A stretch of 64,000 nucleotides of DNA from Papio anubis (lineage: Eukaryota; Chordata; Mammalia; Primates; Cercopithecidae): the NCBI RefSeq assembly GCF_008728515.1, contig NC_044981.1:2904538-2968537 (forward strand). Direction: 5' to 3'. The translations under genes were made by a program, and so were the position numbers. The notes beneath the pieces were generated by a model. It saw only the letters and a program-made list of their open reading frames with translations, did not search any database and was not told the DNA's origin. Below, in pieces: positions 1 to 9,322 of the stretch (positions are counted from its first letter, which is position 1; the number at the start of each line of letters is the position of its first letter).

Positions 1-603
1 CAAAACAGTTTGGCAGTTCTTCAAAAAGTTAAATATAGAGTTATACCATATGACTCACCAATTCTACCCATTGGTATATATCCATGATAAGTTCAAGAAA
101 ACATACATCTATACATATATTCAAACATGAATGTTGATAGCAGCATTATTCATAATAGACAAAAGATGGAAAAAACCCAAATGTCTGTCAATTGATGAAT
201 GAATAAAAAAATGGATATATATATATACGTATTATTATGAATATTATTCAGCCATAAAAAGAAATAAAGACTGATATATGCTACCTGGAACCATCATGAA
301 TGAACCTTTAAAACGTTATGCTAAGTAAAAGAAGCAGTCACAAAAGACCACATATTGTATGGTTCATTTTGCATGAAATCCCCAAACTAGGAAAATCCAC
401 AGAGACAGAAAATAAATCTATGGTTCCCAGGGGTTATGGGGAGGAGGAAATGGAGAATAATTGCTAATGGGTATCACAGTTGCTTTTCGGGTGATGAAAA
501 TCTTCTGGAGTTAGACAGTAGTAAGAGTTGGATAGCTTCATCAATATACTAAGAACCACTGTATGCTTTAAAAGGATGAATATTATGGTATGTGCACTGT
601 ATT
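1..603 (+). mobile_element. L1 (old L1M-type) 3' end fragment
   Basis: The text follows the last part of L1 ORF2 and the start of the 3'UTR in sense orientation: a stretch on pieces left after transposition with ATTATTCATAATAGACAAAAG, then ATTATTCAGCCATAAAAAG and CAGTCACAAAAGACCACATATTGTATG-like wording typical of old mammalian L1s. It is broken by stops in every frame and is a fossil. It enters from outside the window. A short (TA)n run lies at about 217-230. Confidence 0.8.
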
Positions 604-622
604 TTAATAAAGGTGTTATTTT

Positions 623-955
623 TTATATATATATTTATTTATTTATTTATATTTTGGGGTTTTTTTTTTTTTTTTGAGACGGAGTCTTGCCCTGTCTCGC
701 CCAGGATGGAGTACAGTGGTGCAATCTCGGCTCACTACAACTTCTGCCTCTGGGTTCAAGCGATTCTCCTGCCTCAGCCTCCTGAGTAGCTGGGTCTACA
801 GGCATGCGCCACCATGCCCGGCTAATTTTTGTATTTTTAGTAGAGATGAGGTTTCACCACGTTGGCCAGGCTGGTCTGGAACTCCTGACCTCGTGATCTG
901 CCCACCTTGGCCTCCCAAAATGCTGGGATTACAGGCATGAACCACCTACCCAACC
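623..955 (-). mobile_element. Alu, antisense, with target-site duplication
   Basis: Full-length antisense Alu: T-rich tail first (ending in the T run at 660-675), then GAGACGGAGTCTTGC, ending in the inverted head at about 955. It is flanked by a 19-bp direct repeat at 604-622 and 956-974 that differs at one base. This shows that it inserted into the preceding L1 or its flank. Confidence 0.93.
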
Positions 956-974
956 TTAATAAGGGTGTTATTTT

Positions 975-1512
975 AAAAAAACAAGCTAGGCACCTAAGGT
1001 ATAAAATTGAAGGAGGCTCTGATTCTCAGGGCCACGCAAAATGCAGGGTTGGCACCTATGAGTGTGGCCCTCCTGAAATGTTGTGCCTTAGGCACCTGGC
1101 TCTCCCTAATTCAGGCCCTCAGGAGAAAGCTCTAATTCTGGTCAGTTCGCAACAGGAGGACACGGCTTCTGGGAGACACTCCGTGCTCCAGAGAGAGGCA
1201 TTTGGTCCGTTCTCTTCCTCTGGACGTCACCGTGCCGACATGAAATGCTTCCAATTGCGTCCAGCCTAGGATGGAGCGGGGTGGGGGGATATCTGATGAC
1301 ATTACGAACTGCTGCATCAACTCCCCCGAGTCCCTGCCTCTGGACCCCCGATAGAGGACACAAGGAGTGTCCGGAGCCCATGTGACTCAGTGTCTCTTCC
1401 CATCACTTCGCGGGAAAATGGGGCTGCTTACACCGCACCGCAGCCCAAGCACCTGTGGCTGGAGAGGGGCTCGGGCGCCAGGAGTGAGGAGCCTGGTTCT
1501 GGGTCCGGGACT
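975..1512. other. Unique intergenic sequence
   Basis: No gene, exon with convincing splice signals, or recognisable repeat was seen. Short open frames on both strands lack coding character. Confidence 0.5.
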
Positions 1513-1733
1513 GGTACTAGTTAGTGGTGGGACCTGGAACAAATGGTACTAGTTAGTGGTGGGACCCAAACAAATGGTACTGAAGCTAGTGGACCTGGAA
1601 CAAAATGGTACTCAGTTAGTGGTGGGACCTTGGAACAAACAGTACTAGTTAGTGGTGGGCTCAAAAACAAATGGTACTAGGCCAGTGCACCGGAAATGAA
1701 ACGGAAAATTAATTAGTGGACCGGGGAAACAAA
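1513..1733. repeat. Degenerate minisatellite, unit about 31-35 bp
   Basis: Six to seven head-to-tail units built on GGTACTAGTTAGTGGTGGGA followed by CCTGGAACAAAT. Unit starts are near 1513, 1545, 1576, 1607, 1641 and 1673, with a decayed last copy to about 1733. Units differ by small indels, so this is an old or variable tandem array rather than an exact recent one. It sits about 500 bp upstream of the TATA-bearing CpG island. Confidence 0.88.
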
Positions 1734-2242
1734 CGCTTTGCCCAGCGAATCCTCATATTCATGACAAGAGGCGCAGCTCCACAGACCCATGGGGCCTTCC
1801 CACTGGAACATGGAGCTTGGCTGTCACCCGACTTTGCTTCCTGAGGTAGAAAAGCCCAGGGTTCCAGGCTCTGTCTCCTTTCCCGCAGACCCCTTGTTTC
1901 TTGGCGCGGAGGCCCTGGGCCCCGCAGGCTCCCACCCACTTCTCTGGGCTCAGAACTTCTCTGGGTTCAGAACCCGATCCCGAAGCGGCCCTGGAGCTGC
2001 CGGTGGCCGAGGCCGGGCGCGCGCCTTGGGGACCTGGCTGGCCTCAGACTGGCGGGAGCATTCGCGGACTTAGCTCTGGGCGGGGCGGACTGGGGATTCC
2101 CTGACCCTCCCATGTTCTCATACCCTGTCCGCCGCCCCCGCGCGAACGCGCCCGCCTCCCTGGCTAGTCCCGGTAGGCGCAGCCCCAGTCAGGCGGCTTG
2201 TCAAGTATGGGAGGAGCCTAAAAGCTCCTGGATGCACTGCAG

Positions 2243-2250
2243 TATAAAAG
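2243..2250 (+). promoter_or_regulatory. TATA box
   Basis: TATAAAAG, a canonical TATA element, lies inside the CpG island. A start site would be expected about 25-32 bp downstream, near 2270-2280, on the + strand. A strong splice donor follows at 2367. Confidence 0.6.
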
Positions 2251-2272
2251 GCGGCGCCCGCCAAGGCCCGAG

Positions 2273-2366
2273 CGGGAGTCTGCGGCAACAGCAGCAGCAG
2301 AGTCACGTCTTGGGCCCTGGGGATCGGCGTCCAGGCTCGGAGCGCGGCACGGAGACGAGGTGGCAG
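2273..2366 (+). other. Candidate first exon of unassigned transcript
   Basis: The start is inferred from the TATA box at 2243. The end is set by a strong donor, GGCAG then GTGAGG, at 2367. The segment holds a CAGCAGCAGCAG-like run at about 2288-2300. No ATG-initiated frame of note lies in it, so it would be 5'UTR or noncoding. Prediction only: no known gene is recognised here. Confidence 0.35.
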
Positions 2367-2704
2367 GTGAGGGCGTCCCCGCGCTGGGCCGGGGTCGGGA
2401 ACGGGAATGGCGAGCTTCAGGTCCCCCGGCTGCCACCGAAAGATGGGGACCTGAGGACAGGAGAGGTCGCTCATCCAAGAGCCCCGGGGAAGCGGTGGTG
2501 TCTCGGCGGGGTCAGCAACGGTCTCTGGGGGGGTCCCCTGCAGCGCGCAGCCGGTTTCCGCCTCCGCAGCTCCCCGCCAGCGCGGACGCCGCCCTCCCCC
2601 ACGCCTCCTCGCTGCCCTTCTCCGGCCGAAGCTCTCCCCTGCAGCCCCCTCCCCACCTGCCGGCCCGGTTTTCTCACTGCTCCTCTCTGCTCTGGGATCC
2701 GCAG

Positions 2705-3024
2705 GATGACGTCTGTCCCGGTACTTGTCTTTCAAAGTCACCAGTCTCCAGTTCCAAATCCGAGCACTCTTATCCATCCTAATTCTTTCAATAATTCAGC
2801 GAAACGGATGGGGCCCGTCCTTCCCCGGAGCATTCCTCCAGGGACTGTGAATCCGCGGAGCCAGGCTCAGCCGTCGCCTGCAGGGCCTGCGGTCTGTGGG
2901 GACCGCCAGCAAGATGAGGAATCACCTTCGGGACGAAGGGTCGTGCTGGGGAGGGTTGCGCCGGCGGGGTCAAGGGAACCTCCTTTAGGGTGGGAATCAA
3001 GCCTCCGGGCCGCGGTGTTCGAGG
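2705..3024 (+). other. Candidate second exon with open reading frame
   Basis: It is preceded by a pyrimidine-rich tract and CCGCAG at 2699-2704, and ends at a near-perfect donor, GAGG then GTGAGT, at 3025. An ATG at 2706 opens a frame that stays open for the whole segment (about 106 codons) and runs into the donor. The conceptual peptide starts MTSVPVLVFQ, is rich in Pro and Ser, and matches no family I know. GC-rich DNA often stays open by chance. It could be coding, a noncoding RNA exon, or nothing. Confidence 0.3.
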
Positions 3025-3030
3025 GTGAGT

Positions 3031-3949
3031 AGAATTAATCCCGTGATGGACATGGGGCCTTCTAAGGGGGACCAGGAGTTTGTGAAGAGGTGACGACTTT
3101 GGGAGGGGTTCAGGATGGCCAGAGGTGGAGGCTGTGACCTGAGCGAGGCTGGATCAAGGGAGGGGGCAGGTGGAGAAGAAACCGTTTTAACAAGGTGGCT
3201 TTGAGCGGATCCTAAGGGTTCCGGGAGATTTAGGAGGAAGGACAAGAGGATTAAGACACCGCTTTCTGAGGATGTTGTGTGGCTGTGGCCCGGTGGTGGC
3301 TGAGGGAAGCGGGTTGTGTTCATTGTCCAAGGCTCTCCAGTGCTTTGCGTGGCGTTTTGGGGAGCACACATGATGTGTCCCGACAGTGAGGAGTGGCTCT
3401 AAGGTGACCAGAGGCTCGGGAGGGGGCCTGCGCATTAGGCCAAGCACAGGATCCGAAGTGGAAAGAAATGTGGGTGAAATGTGGGCGTAGAGGGCAGGCC
3501 TTGGGGATGGGTGTGGGGGAGGAGGGGGATGGAAAGGGGTCAGGGAGGTCTCCCAGGCTCAGCTGGAGGAGTGAGGGTCTCATTTCCAAGGGCACTGGGA
3601 ACTGCAGCCTGGGGGTGGGGGTTCATTTGGTTTCAGACCTGTGGCGAAGAGACCCACCCCCTCACATTCACACTTTGGCTTCCACTAGCTTCAGACGTAG
3701 TACTAGCTCTTTGTTCTCACTGGTTTTCCTTCCTCACCTTGGGCTGTTTCTTGCCTTTTCCATTCTGGTGTTCTGCAAGGACCAGTTCCTTCGTCTCATG
3801 CACCATCTACACTCATGGCTTTTGCTGGGAGTAATGAGTAAAGCTCCCAAATAGATGTTTCTGAGTTAGAGCACTGAAAACAAAATGAAGCAAAAACAAT
3901 GCATTTCCAATCTTCCAAGATCACATGATGTCCAGAGGACAGTGATGGG
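3031..3949. other. Intergenic, G-rich then unique
   Basis: No gene recognised. A purine/G-rich stretch at about 3503-3545 contains several runs of four or five Gs on the + strand and could form a G-quadruplex. The rest is unremarkable. Confidence 0.5.
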
Positions 3950-4395
3950 CAATGACTTTTTGTCTTCCCCATTAGAATGCAAGTTCCACAAATGGAACAC
4001 GGAGATTTTTATTTATTTATCTTTTTTTTTTTGAGACGGAGTCTTGCTCTGTCACCCAGGCTGGAGTGCAGTGGTGCAATCTTGGCTCACAGCAACCTCC
4101 GCCTTCTGGGTTCAAGCAATTCTCCCACCTCAGCCTCCTGAGTAGGGGGGTCTACAGGTGTGCGCCACCACGCCCAGCTAATTTTTGTATTTTTAGCTTC
4201 ATCATGTTTGCCAGGTTGGTCCGTAACCCCTGAGCTCAGGCAATCCACCCGACTGAGCCTCCCGAAGTGCTAGGATTACAGGTGGGAGCCACTCCACACA
4301 GCCAGAACAGAGATTTTTTATGTTTAATTCACAACCGAGGCTTCACTGCCTAGAACAGATGCTCAGTAAATATTTATTGAAGGAATGAATTCTTT
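3950..4395 (+). mobile_element. L2 3'-end fragment split by an Alu
   Basis: At 3970-4000 the text reads like the L2 tail (GAATGCAAGTTCCA). It resumes after the Alu at about 4304 and ends with the typical CTCAGTAAATATTTATTGAA at 4351-4370. Old sense L2 remnant interrupted by the Alu at 4021-4303. Confidence 0.65.
4021..4303 (-). mobile_element. Alu, antisense
   Basis: T run followed by GAGACGGAGTCTTGCTCTG and the inverted Alu body. It lacks the usual TAGAGATGGGG segment after GTATTTTTAG (internal deletion near 4197). Inserted into an L2 tail. Confidence 0.93.
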
Positions 4396-4527
4396 TTTGT
4401 ATCTCTTGTATCTATCACCAGATACTCTTGTATCTAGCACCTATTTGGCATACAGTAGAAAGCTTTGTTGAGTGAATAGCTCTGCCTTTCGTCTTTTTTG
4501 GTATGTATACATCTTTTAAAAAATAAT

Positions 4528-4831
4528 GGGCCGGGCGCGGTGGCTCAAGCCTGTAATCCCAGCACTTTGGGAGGCCGAGACGGGTGGATCACGAGGTCAG
4601 GAGATCGAGACCACCCTGGCTAACACGGTGAAACCCCGTCTCTACTAAAAAATACAAAAAACTAGCCGGGCAAGGTGGCGGGCGCCTGTAGTCCCAGCTA
4701 CTCGGGAGGCTGAGACAGGAGAATGGCGGGAACCCGGGAGGCGGAGCTTGCAGTGAGCTGAGATCCGGCCACAGCACTCCAGCCTGGGCAACAGAGCGAG
4801 ACTCCGTCTCAAAAAAAAAAAAAAAAAAAAA
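4528..4831 (+). mobile_element. AluY of the Old World monkey type
   Basis: Nearly intact young Alu starting GGCCGGGCGCGGTGGCTCAA and ending in a 21-A tail. It carries CTCAAGCCTG in the head, an elongated AAAAAATACAAAAAACTAG junction and GATCCGGCCAC in the right arm. I associate these variants with cercopithecid AluY subfamilies. Low divergence suggests recent insertion. Confidence 0.93.
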
Positions 4832-4834
4832 TGA

Positions 4835-5581
4835 ATAGACTTTTGGAGCTGTTTTAGTTTACAGCAAAACAAAGCAGAAAGAAAATATCCCCTCCCACAA
4901 ACATCCTGGACCGTATAGCCTCCCCTACCATCAACATCCTGCATTAGTGTGGGGTATCTGTTACACCTGATGAACCAACATAGATACATGGTTATAAAAA
5001 TGAACCAATATGGATAAAACATATACATTATCAAAGTCCAGAGCTTGTTAGGTTTTGCTCTGTGTATATTCAAGATACATTTGACAAATGTATAATGAGA
5101 TGTACCCAACACTGTAATATCAGATTCCACTGCCCTAAAAATCCCTTGTGCTCTACCTACCTATCCCTCCTTCCCTGCAAATCCCTGGCAACCACTAATC
5201 TTTTTTACTATCTCCATAGTTTTTCCTTTTCCAGAATGTCACATAGTTGGAATCATACATTATGTAGTCTTCTCAGATTGGCTTCTTTCACTTAGATTTA
5301 TACATTTAAGATTGCTCCAGAATTTTTTTTTTTTTTTTTTTTTTTTTTTGCGGCTTCAGAGCTCATTTCTTTTGAGCCTTAATATTCCATTGTATAGATG
5401 TGCCACAGCTTATCTGTCCACCTATTAAATGACATCTTAGATGCCCTGAAGTTTTGGCAATTATGAATAAAGCTGCTATAGACATTCTTGTACAGGTGTT
5501 TGGGCGTAAGCTTTCAACTCGTTTGGGTAGATATCAAGGTGTGGAGTTGCTTCATCTTATGGTAAGAAGAGCTTGGTTAAG
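4835..5581 (-). mobile_element. L1 (L1M-type), antisense, first part
   Basis: Antisense L1 3' sequence with the familiar wording CTTTTCCAGAATGTCACATAG and TTGGAATCATACATTATG. It continues after the AluY at 5596 (see 5917-6328). A 25-30 nt T run lies at about 5322-5349. Confidence 0.8.
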
Positions 5582-5595
5582 AAATTGCCAAAATG

Positions 5596-5904
5596 GGCCG
5601 GGCGCAGTGGCTCACGCCTGTAATCCCACCACTTTGGGAGGCTGAGGCAGGTGGATCACGAGGTCAGGAGATCGAGACCATCCTGGCTAACACGGTGAAA
5701 TCCCGTCTCTACTAAAAATGCAAAAAAAAAAAAAATTAGCCAGGCGTGGTGGCGGGCGCCTGTAGTCCCAGCTACTTGGGAGGCTGAGGCAGGAGAATGG
5801 CATGAACCCGAGAGGCGGAGCTTGCAGTGAGTCGAGATCGCGCCACTGCACTCCAGCCTGAGCTACTGAGCGAGACTCCGTCTCAAAAAAAAAAAAAAAA
5901 AAAA
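5596..5904 (+). mobile_element. AluY with perfect target-site duplication
   Basis: Full-length sense AluY inserted in an antisense L1. The target duplication AAATTGCCAAAA is exact on both sides (5582-5593 and 5905-5916), which points to a fairly recent insertion. Confidence 0.95.
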
Positions 5905-5916
5905 AAATTGCCAAAA

Positions 5917-6328
5917 CGTCTTCCACAGTGACTCTAACATTAGGCATTCCCACTAGGAATGTATGAGAGTTCCTTGTGCTCCAGATCCTCATCAACATTT
6001 GGTGTTGTGTTTTGAATTTTAGCTATTCTAATAAATGTGTAATAGTATTTCAGTTTTTTATTGCAATTCTTTAATGACCTATGATGTTGAGCATCTTTTC
6101 ATATGCATATACATATGCTGAGGTGTCTGTTCAGAGCTTTTGCCCACTTGTAATCAGGTTGCACATTTCCATATTGTTGCATTTTAAGAGGGTTTTTTGG
6201 GCATATTTTGGGTCACAGTCTTTTATCAGCTATGTCTTTTGCAAATATTTTCTCCCAGTCTGTGGCTTGTGTTATGAATGTGACTCGTTCGAACTCTTGA
6301 CAAACATATCTTTGTACAGTATGTAATC
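5917..6328 (-). mobile_element. L1 (L1M-type), antisense, second part
   Basis: Continues the element at 4835-5581: CCTATGATGTTGAGCATC and the TTTTCTCCCAGTCTGTGGC wording are hallmark antisense L1 ORF2 text. Cut at its end by the Alu at 6338. Confidence 0.85.
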
Positions 6329-6337
6329 CTGTTGTGC

Positions 6338-6639
6338 TTTTTTTTTTTTTCCTTTTGTGATGGAGTCTCGCTCTTGTCACCCAGGCTGGAGTGCACTGGC
6401 GCGATCTCGGCTCACTACGATCTCCGCCTCCCAGGTTCAAGCGATTCTCCTGCCTCAGCCTCCCAAGTAGCTGGGATTGCTGGTGCCCGTCACCAAGCCC
6501 AACTGATTTTTGTATTTTTTAGTAGAGATGGGGTTTCACCATGTTGGCCAGGCTGGTCTCGAACTCCGACCTCAAGTGATCCGCCCGCCTCGGCTTCCCA
6601 AAGTGCTGGGATTACAGACGTGAGCCACCGCGCCCGGCC
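6338..6639 (-). mobile_element. Alu, antisense
   Basis: Full-length antisense Alu inserted in or beside the L1. The short direct repeat TGTTGTGC flanks it (ending at 6337 and starting at 6640). Confidence 0.93.
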
Positions 6640-6849
6640 TGTTGTGCATGTAATTTTATTACTTTCTTTTTAATATAACATGAATAGCATGACGTTCCAA
6701 TTTTGCTCGAGAGTTCACAATTACCACTTTAAAGGGCTGCAAAATAATCACCTGCAAAATAATTTCCTCCTCGACAGCCCAACTTTACAGGTGAAGGGAG
6801 AGGAATGCTAACCAGCAGAGCTCCGAATCCTCCGGATAGCGCCTCCGCT

Positions 6850-7750
6850 GTAATTCACCCAGTGCTTCCCTCCAGGCCCATCTCCCTCTGGTGCGCGCGG
6901 AGGTTTCGGTTTCCTCTTTTACGCAGGCCGCCCCACTCGTAAAACAAAGTCCGCGATCCTCTAGCCCGCAAGAGAGCTCCGGGATTCAGATCCTGGGCGC
7001 GAGGTCCCGCGAGCGGCGGGGCGGCGCTGTCGCAGTCCTCCTCCCTGGCAAGGGCCGCGGCAGGGGGAGGAGGCAGCGCGAGCAGTCCACGCCCTCCTGC
7101 CGGGCGCGCTCGACGCGGACTGCGGACGGCTGACCAGCTCCCGGGGCGCGGCGAGCCCAGAGGACCCACAGCTGGGGCGCCAGAGCGCGGCCATCCGGGC
7201 GGGGCCGAGGGAGCGCGGCGGGACTCGGCTGGACGGCGCGGCCACGGAGACGGGCGCGGTGAGCGGGCTGGCACCGCGCGCAGAACAGTCCGGAGGCCGC
7301 CGCCGCGCTCAGTCCCGGCGACCCCCTAGTCGGGTTTCGCGCGCCGTCCCCCAGCACGCCCCGGCAAGGCTGCCGCAGCGTCGGAGTAATCCCCAACCCT
7401 CCGCCGCCGCTTCGTGCCTCACTCGGGCCTCCAGACGTTTGCCGCGGAAACGAAAGTAACTCAGGTGCTTGCGCGGAGGCCGGGGCGGCCGTGGGCTTCC
7501 GGGAAGGAGGGGGACTCCGCTAGGCGTGCGCGCGGCGGGCGGGGCCCCGCCGCTACCGGAAGACTGGTGGTGGGCGGGGCTGGGCCCTCCCGGAAGTCGG
7601 AGGTGCGCCTTTAGCTGTCCCAGCTTATCGGGAGTCTGCTGACTGCTTCTGCGCCGGAGGTCTGGGCGCTGGACTGGTAGCGGGCGGAGACCTGCCTTTG
7701 GGCCGCGATTACGGCGTGAGGGTGGAATAGGCCGTCCCACACGCCGTTAA
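6850..7750 (+). promoter_or_regulatory. RIPK1: RIPK1 CpG-island promoter and probable exon 1 region
   Basis: Dense CpG island with several GC boxes (GGGCGGGG near 7199 and 7573) and ETS-type sites (CCGGAAG near 7556; CCGGAAGT at 7590-7597). There is no TATA box. Distance to the RIPK1 start codon (about 8 kb) and to its 3' end (about 39-40 kb) agrees with the human gene's layout as I recall it. The noncoding first exon should end at a donor here. Two candidates are GCGCG then GTGAGC at 7259 and GATTACGGC then GTGAGG at 7716. The second lies about 100 nt downstream of the ETS/GC-box cluster, where a start near 7610-7620 would be expected. Which one is used cannot be read from sequence alone. 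Confidence 0.75.
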
Positions 7751-8309
7751 TGTCGTTGTTGTTTTGGTGGAGACGGTGGGCCCTTACTGCCCTATCATTA
7801 AGAAAAACCAGTTTGGGCTCTTCCCACCAACCCTTTGAAAGGGCCTTTTACTGTTGCACTTGAGGCCACAGCAGGTTCCAAAAACAAAACCTTTTCTGCG
7901 TGATCTTAGACGACTGAGGGGACGAATGTGGTAACCCTAGCAGGCTGCTTTGGTGGTCACTGGCATGTGCTTTTGTGAAGTGCTGCAGACCCTCTTCAGG
8001 GTTGGGAAGAGGATAGGCTGCATCCTTCTTCCCTCAGCATTTGACAAAGCCTCAGAGGGACGCGGGGGTTGCGGGGAAGGTCTGGGGTTGTTCTTTCTCT
8101 CTTGCTGACCATTTGACTCTCCCTTAATCAGAGCTTTTTTTTTCTTGGGCAAAGAAGGAGGCTGCTCCAACGATTAATTCTTCCCTGATTTACACTTGAA
8201 GAAGCCAAGGCAGGAGGTGAACTTTGAAATGTGCAGTGACTTAGTACTCATCTGCGTTCTGTGACTGCTAGGAAGATGGATTGAGTCAAGAGGAAATTGT
8301 CATATTAGA
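7751..8309. other. RIPK1 intron 1, unique part
   Basis: Follows the CpG island. No exon or recognised repeat seen. Confidence 0.5.
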
Positions 8310-8323
8310 AATGTGGAGTACTG

Positions 8324-8626
8324 GGCCCGGCGCGGTGGCTCACTCCTGTAATCCGAACACTTCGGGAGGCCGAGGTGGGAGTATCACCTGAGGTCAGGAG
8401 TTCGAGACCAGCCTGGCCAACATGACAAACCCCCGTCTCTACTAAAAATACAAAAATTAGCCGAATGTGGTGGCGGGTCCCTGTAATCCCAGCTACTCGG
8501 GAGGCTGAGGCAGGAGAATGGCTTGAACCCAGGAGGCGGTAGTTGCAGTGAGCAGAGATGGTGCCACTTACACTCTATCCTGGGCGACAGAGGGAGACTC
8601 TGTCTCAAAAAAAATAATAATAAAAT
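8324..8626 (+). mobile_element. Alu with 14-bp target-site duplication
   Basis: Sense Alu in RIPK1 intron 1. Its tail has changed into an AATAAT-type repeat. The exact duplication AATGTGGAGTACTG lies at 8310-8323 and 8627-8640. Confidence 0.95.
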
Positions 8627-8640
8627 AATGTGGAGTACTG

Positions 8641-9015
8641 CAACTCTTCACAAAAAGTGAAGAGAAGACTAGGCTTGTTTAAAATGAAATTTGGAGTGTA
8701 TCATTATTACTGATAAAATGGCAAAAATGATCACTTTAATACTCATTTTCCTCTGCACTATACTGAGCCCCAGAGATATATTGTACTTTCTGGATTGTGA
8801 CTATTAATGAGTATTAAGAAAAGTTCTTAAATAGCCTGTTTCAAACTGGGCAGCTTACATTTTGGTGCTTATTGATTTATAACCTGTTAACACCCATATG
8901 ATCAGGGAATCTGAAGAAAATATTTAACTTCCCATGCTTTAGTTGGATATTACATTCTGGCAAAAATGGTTGACTGTATTAATCTGTAGAACATTGATTT
9001 TGAGCCATATGTTTT
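8641..9015. other. RIPK1 intron 1, unique part
   Basis: AT-rich and without gene signals or a repeat that I can name. Confidence 0.5.
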
Positions 9016-9023
9016 CTGTATTT

Positions 9024-9312
9024 TTATTTTTAGTTTTGAAGACAGAGTCTTGCTCTGTCGCCCAGGCTGGAGTGCAGTGGCACGATCGTCGCTCAATGTA
9101 ACCTCTGCCTCTGGGGTTCAAGCAGTTCTCCTGCCTCAGCCTCCCAAGAAGCTGAGATTACAGGCGTACACTACCACACCTGGCTAATTTTTGTATTTCT
9201 AGTAGAGACAGGGTTTCACCAGGTTGGCCAGTCTGGTCTCAAGCTCTTGGCAGTCTGCCCGCCTTGGCCTCCCAAAGTCCGGGATTACAGGCATGAGCCC
9301 CTTCGCCCCGCC
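9024..9312 (-). mobile_element. Alu, antisense
   Basis: Antisense Alu in RIPK1 intron 1 with substitutions in its head. Short flanking repeats based on TTCTGTATTT and TTCCTGTATTT are visible at about 9014 and 9312. Confidence 0.9.
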
Positions 9313-9322
9313 TTCCTGTATT

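Larger units (their letters stand above)
1950..2700. promoter_or_regulatory. CpG island of unassigned promoter
   Basis: GC-rich and CpG-rich sequence with GC-box-like GGGCGGGGCGG near 2079-2089. It stands out from the AT-rich flanks. It lies about 5 kb upstream of the expected RIPK1 promoter, so it may drive an alternative RIPK1 first exon or a separate noncoding transcript. The window alone cannot decide. Confidence 0.65.

Noticed and set aside
1513..1733. CRISPR-like array
   Set aside because: Units are directly adjacent without unique spacers, and the context is a primate genome. It is a minisatellite.
2118..2777. 219-codon open frame on the minus strand of the 2-kb CpG island
   Set aside because: GC-rich island sequence leaves several frames open at once. 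The translation is Arg/Gly/Pro/Ala-rich with no motif, and no promoter or splice evidence supports it.
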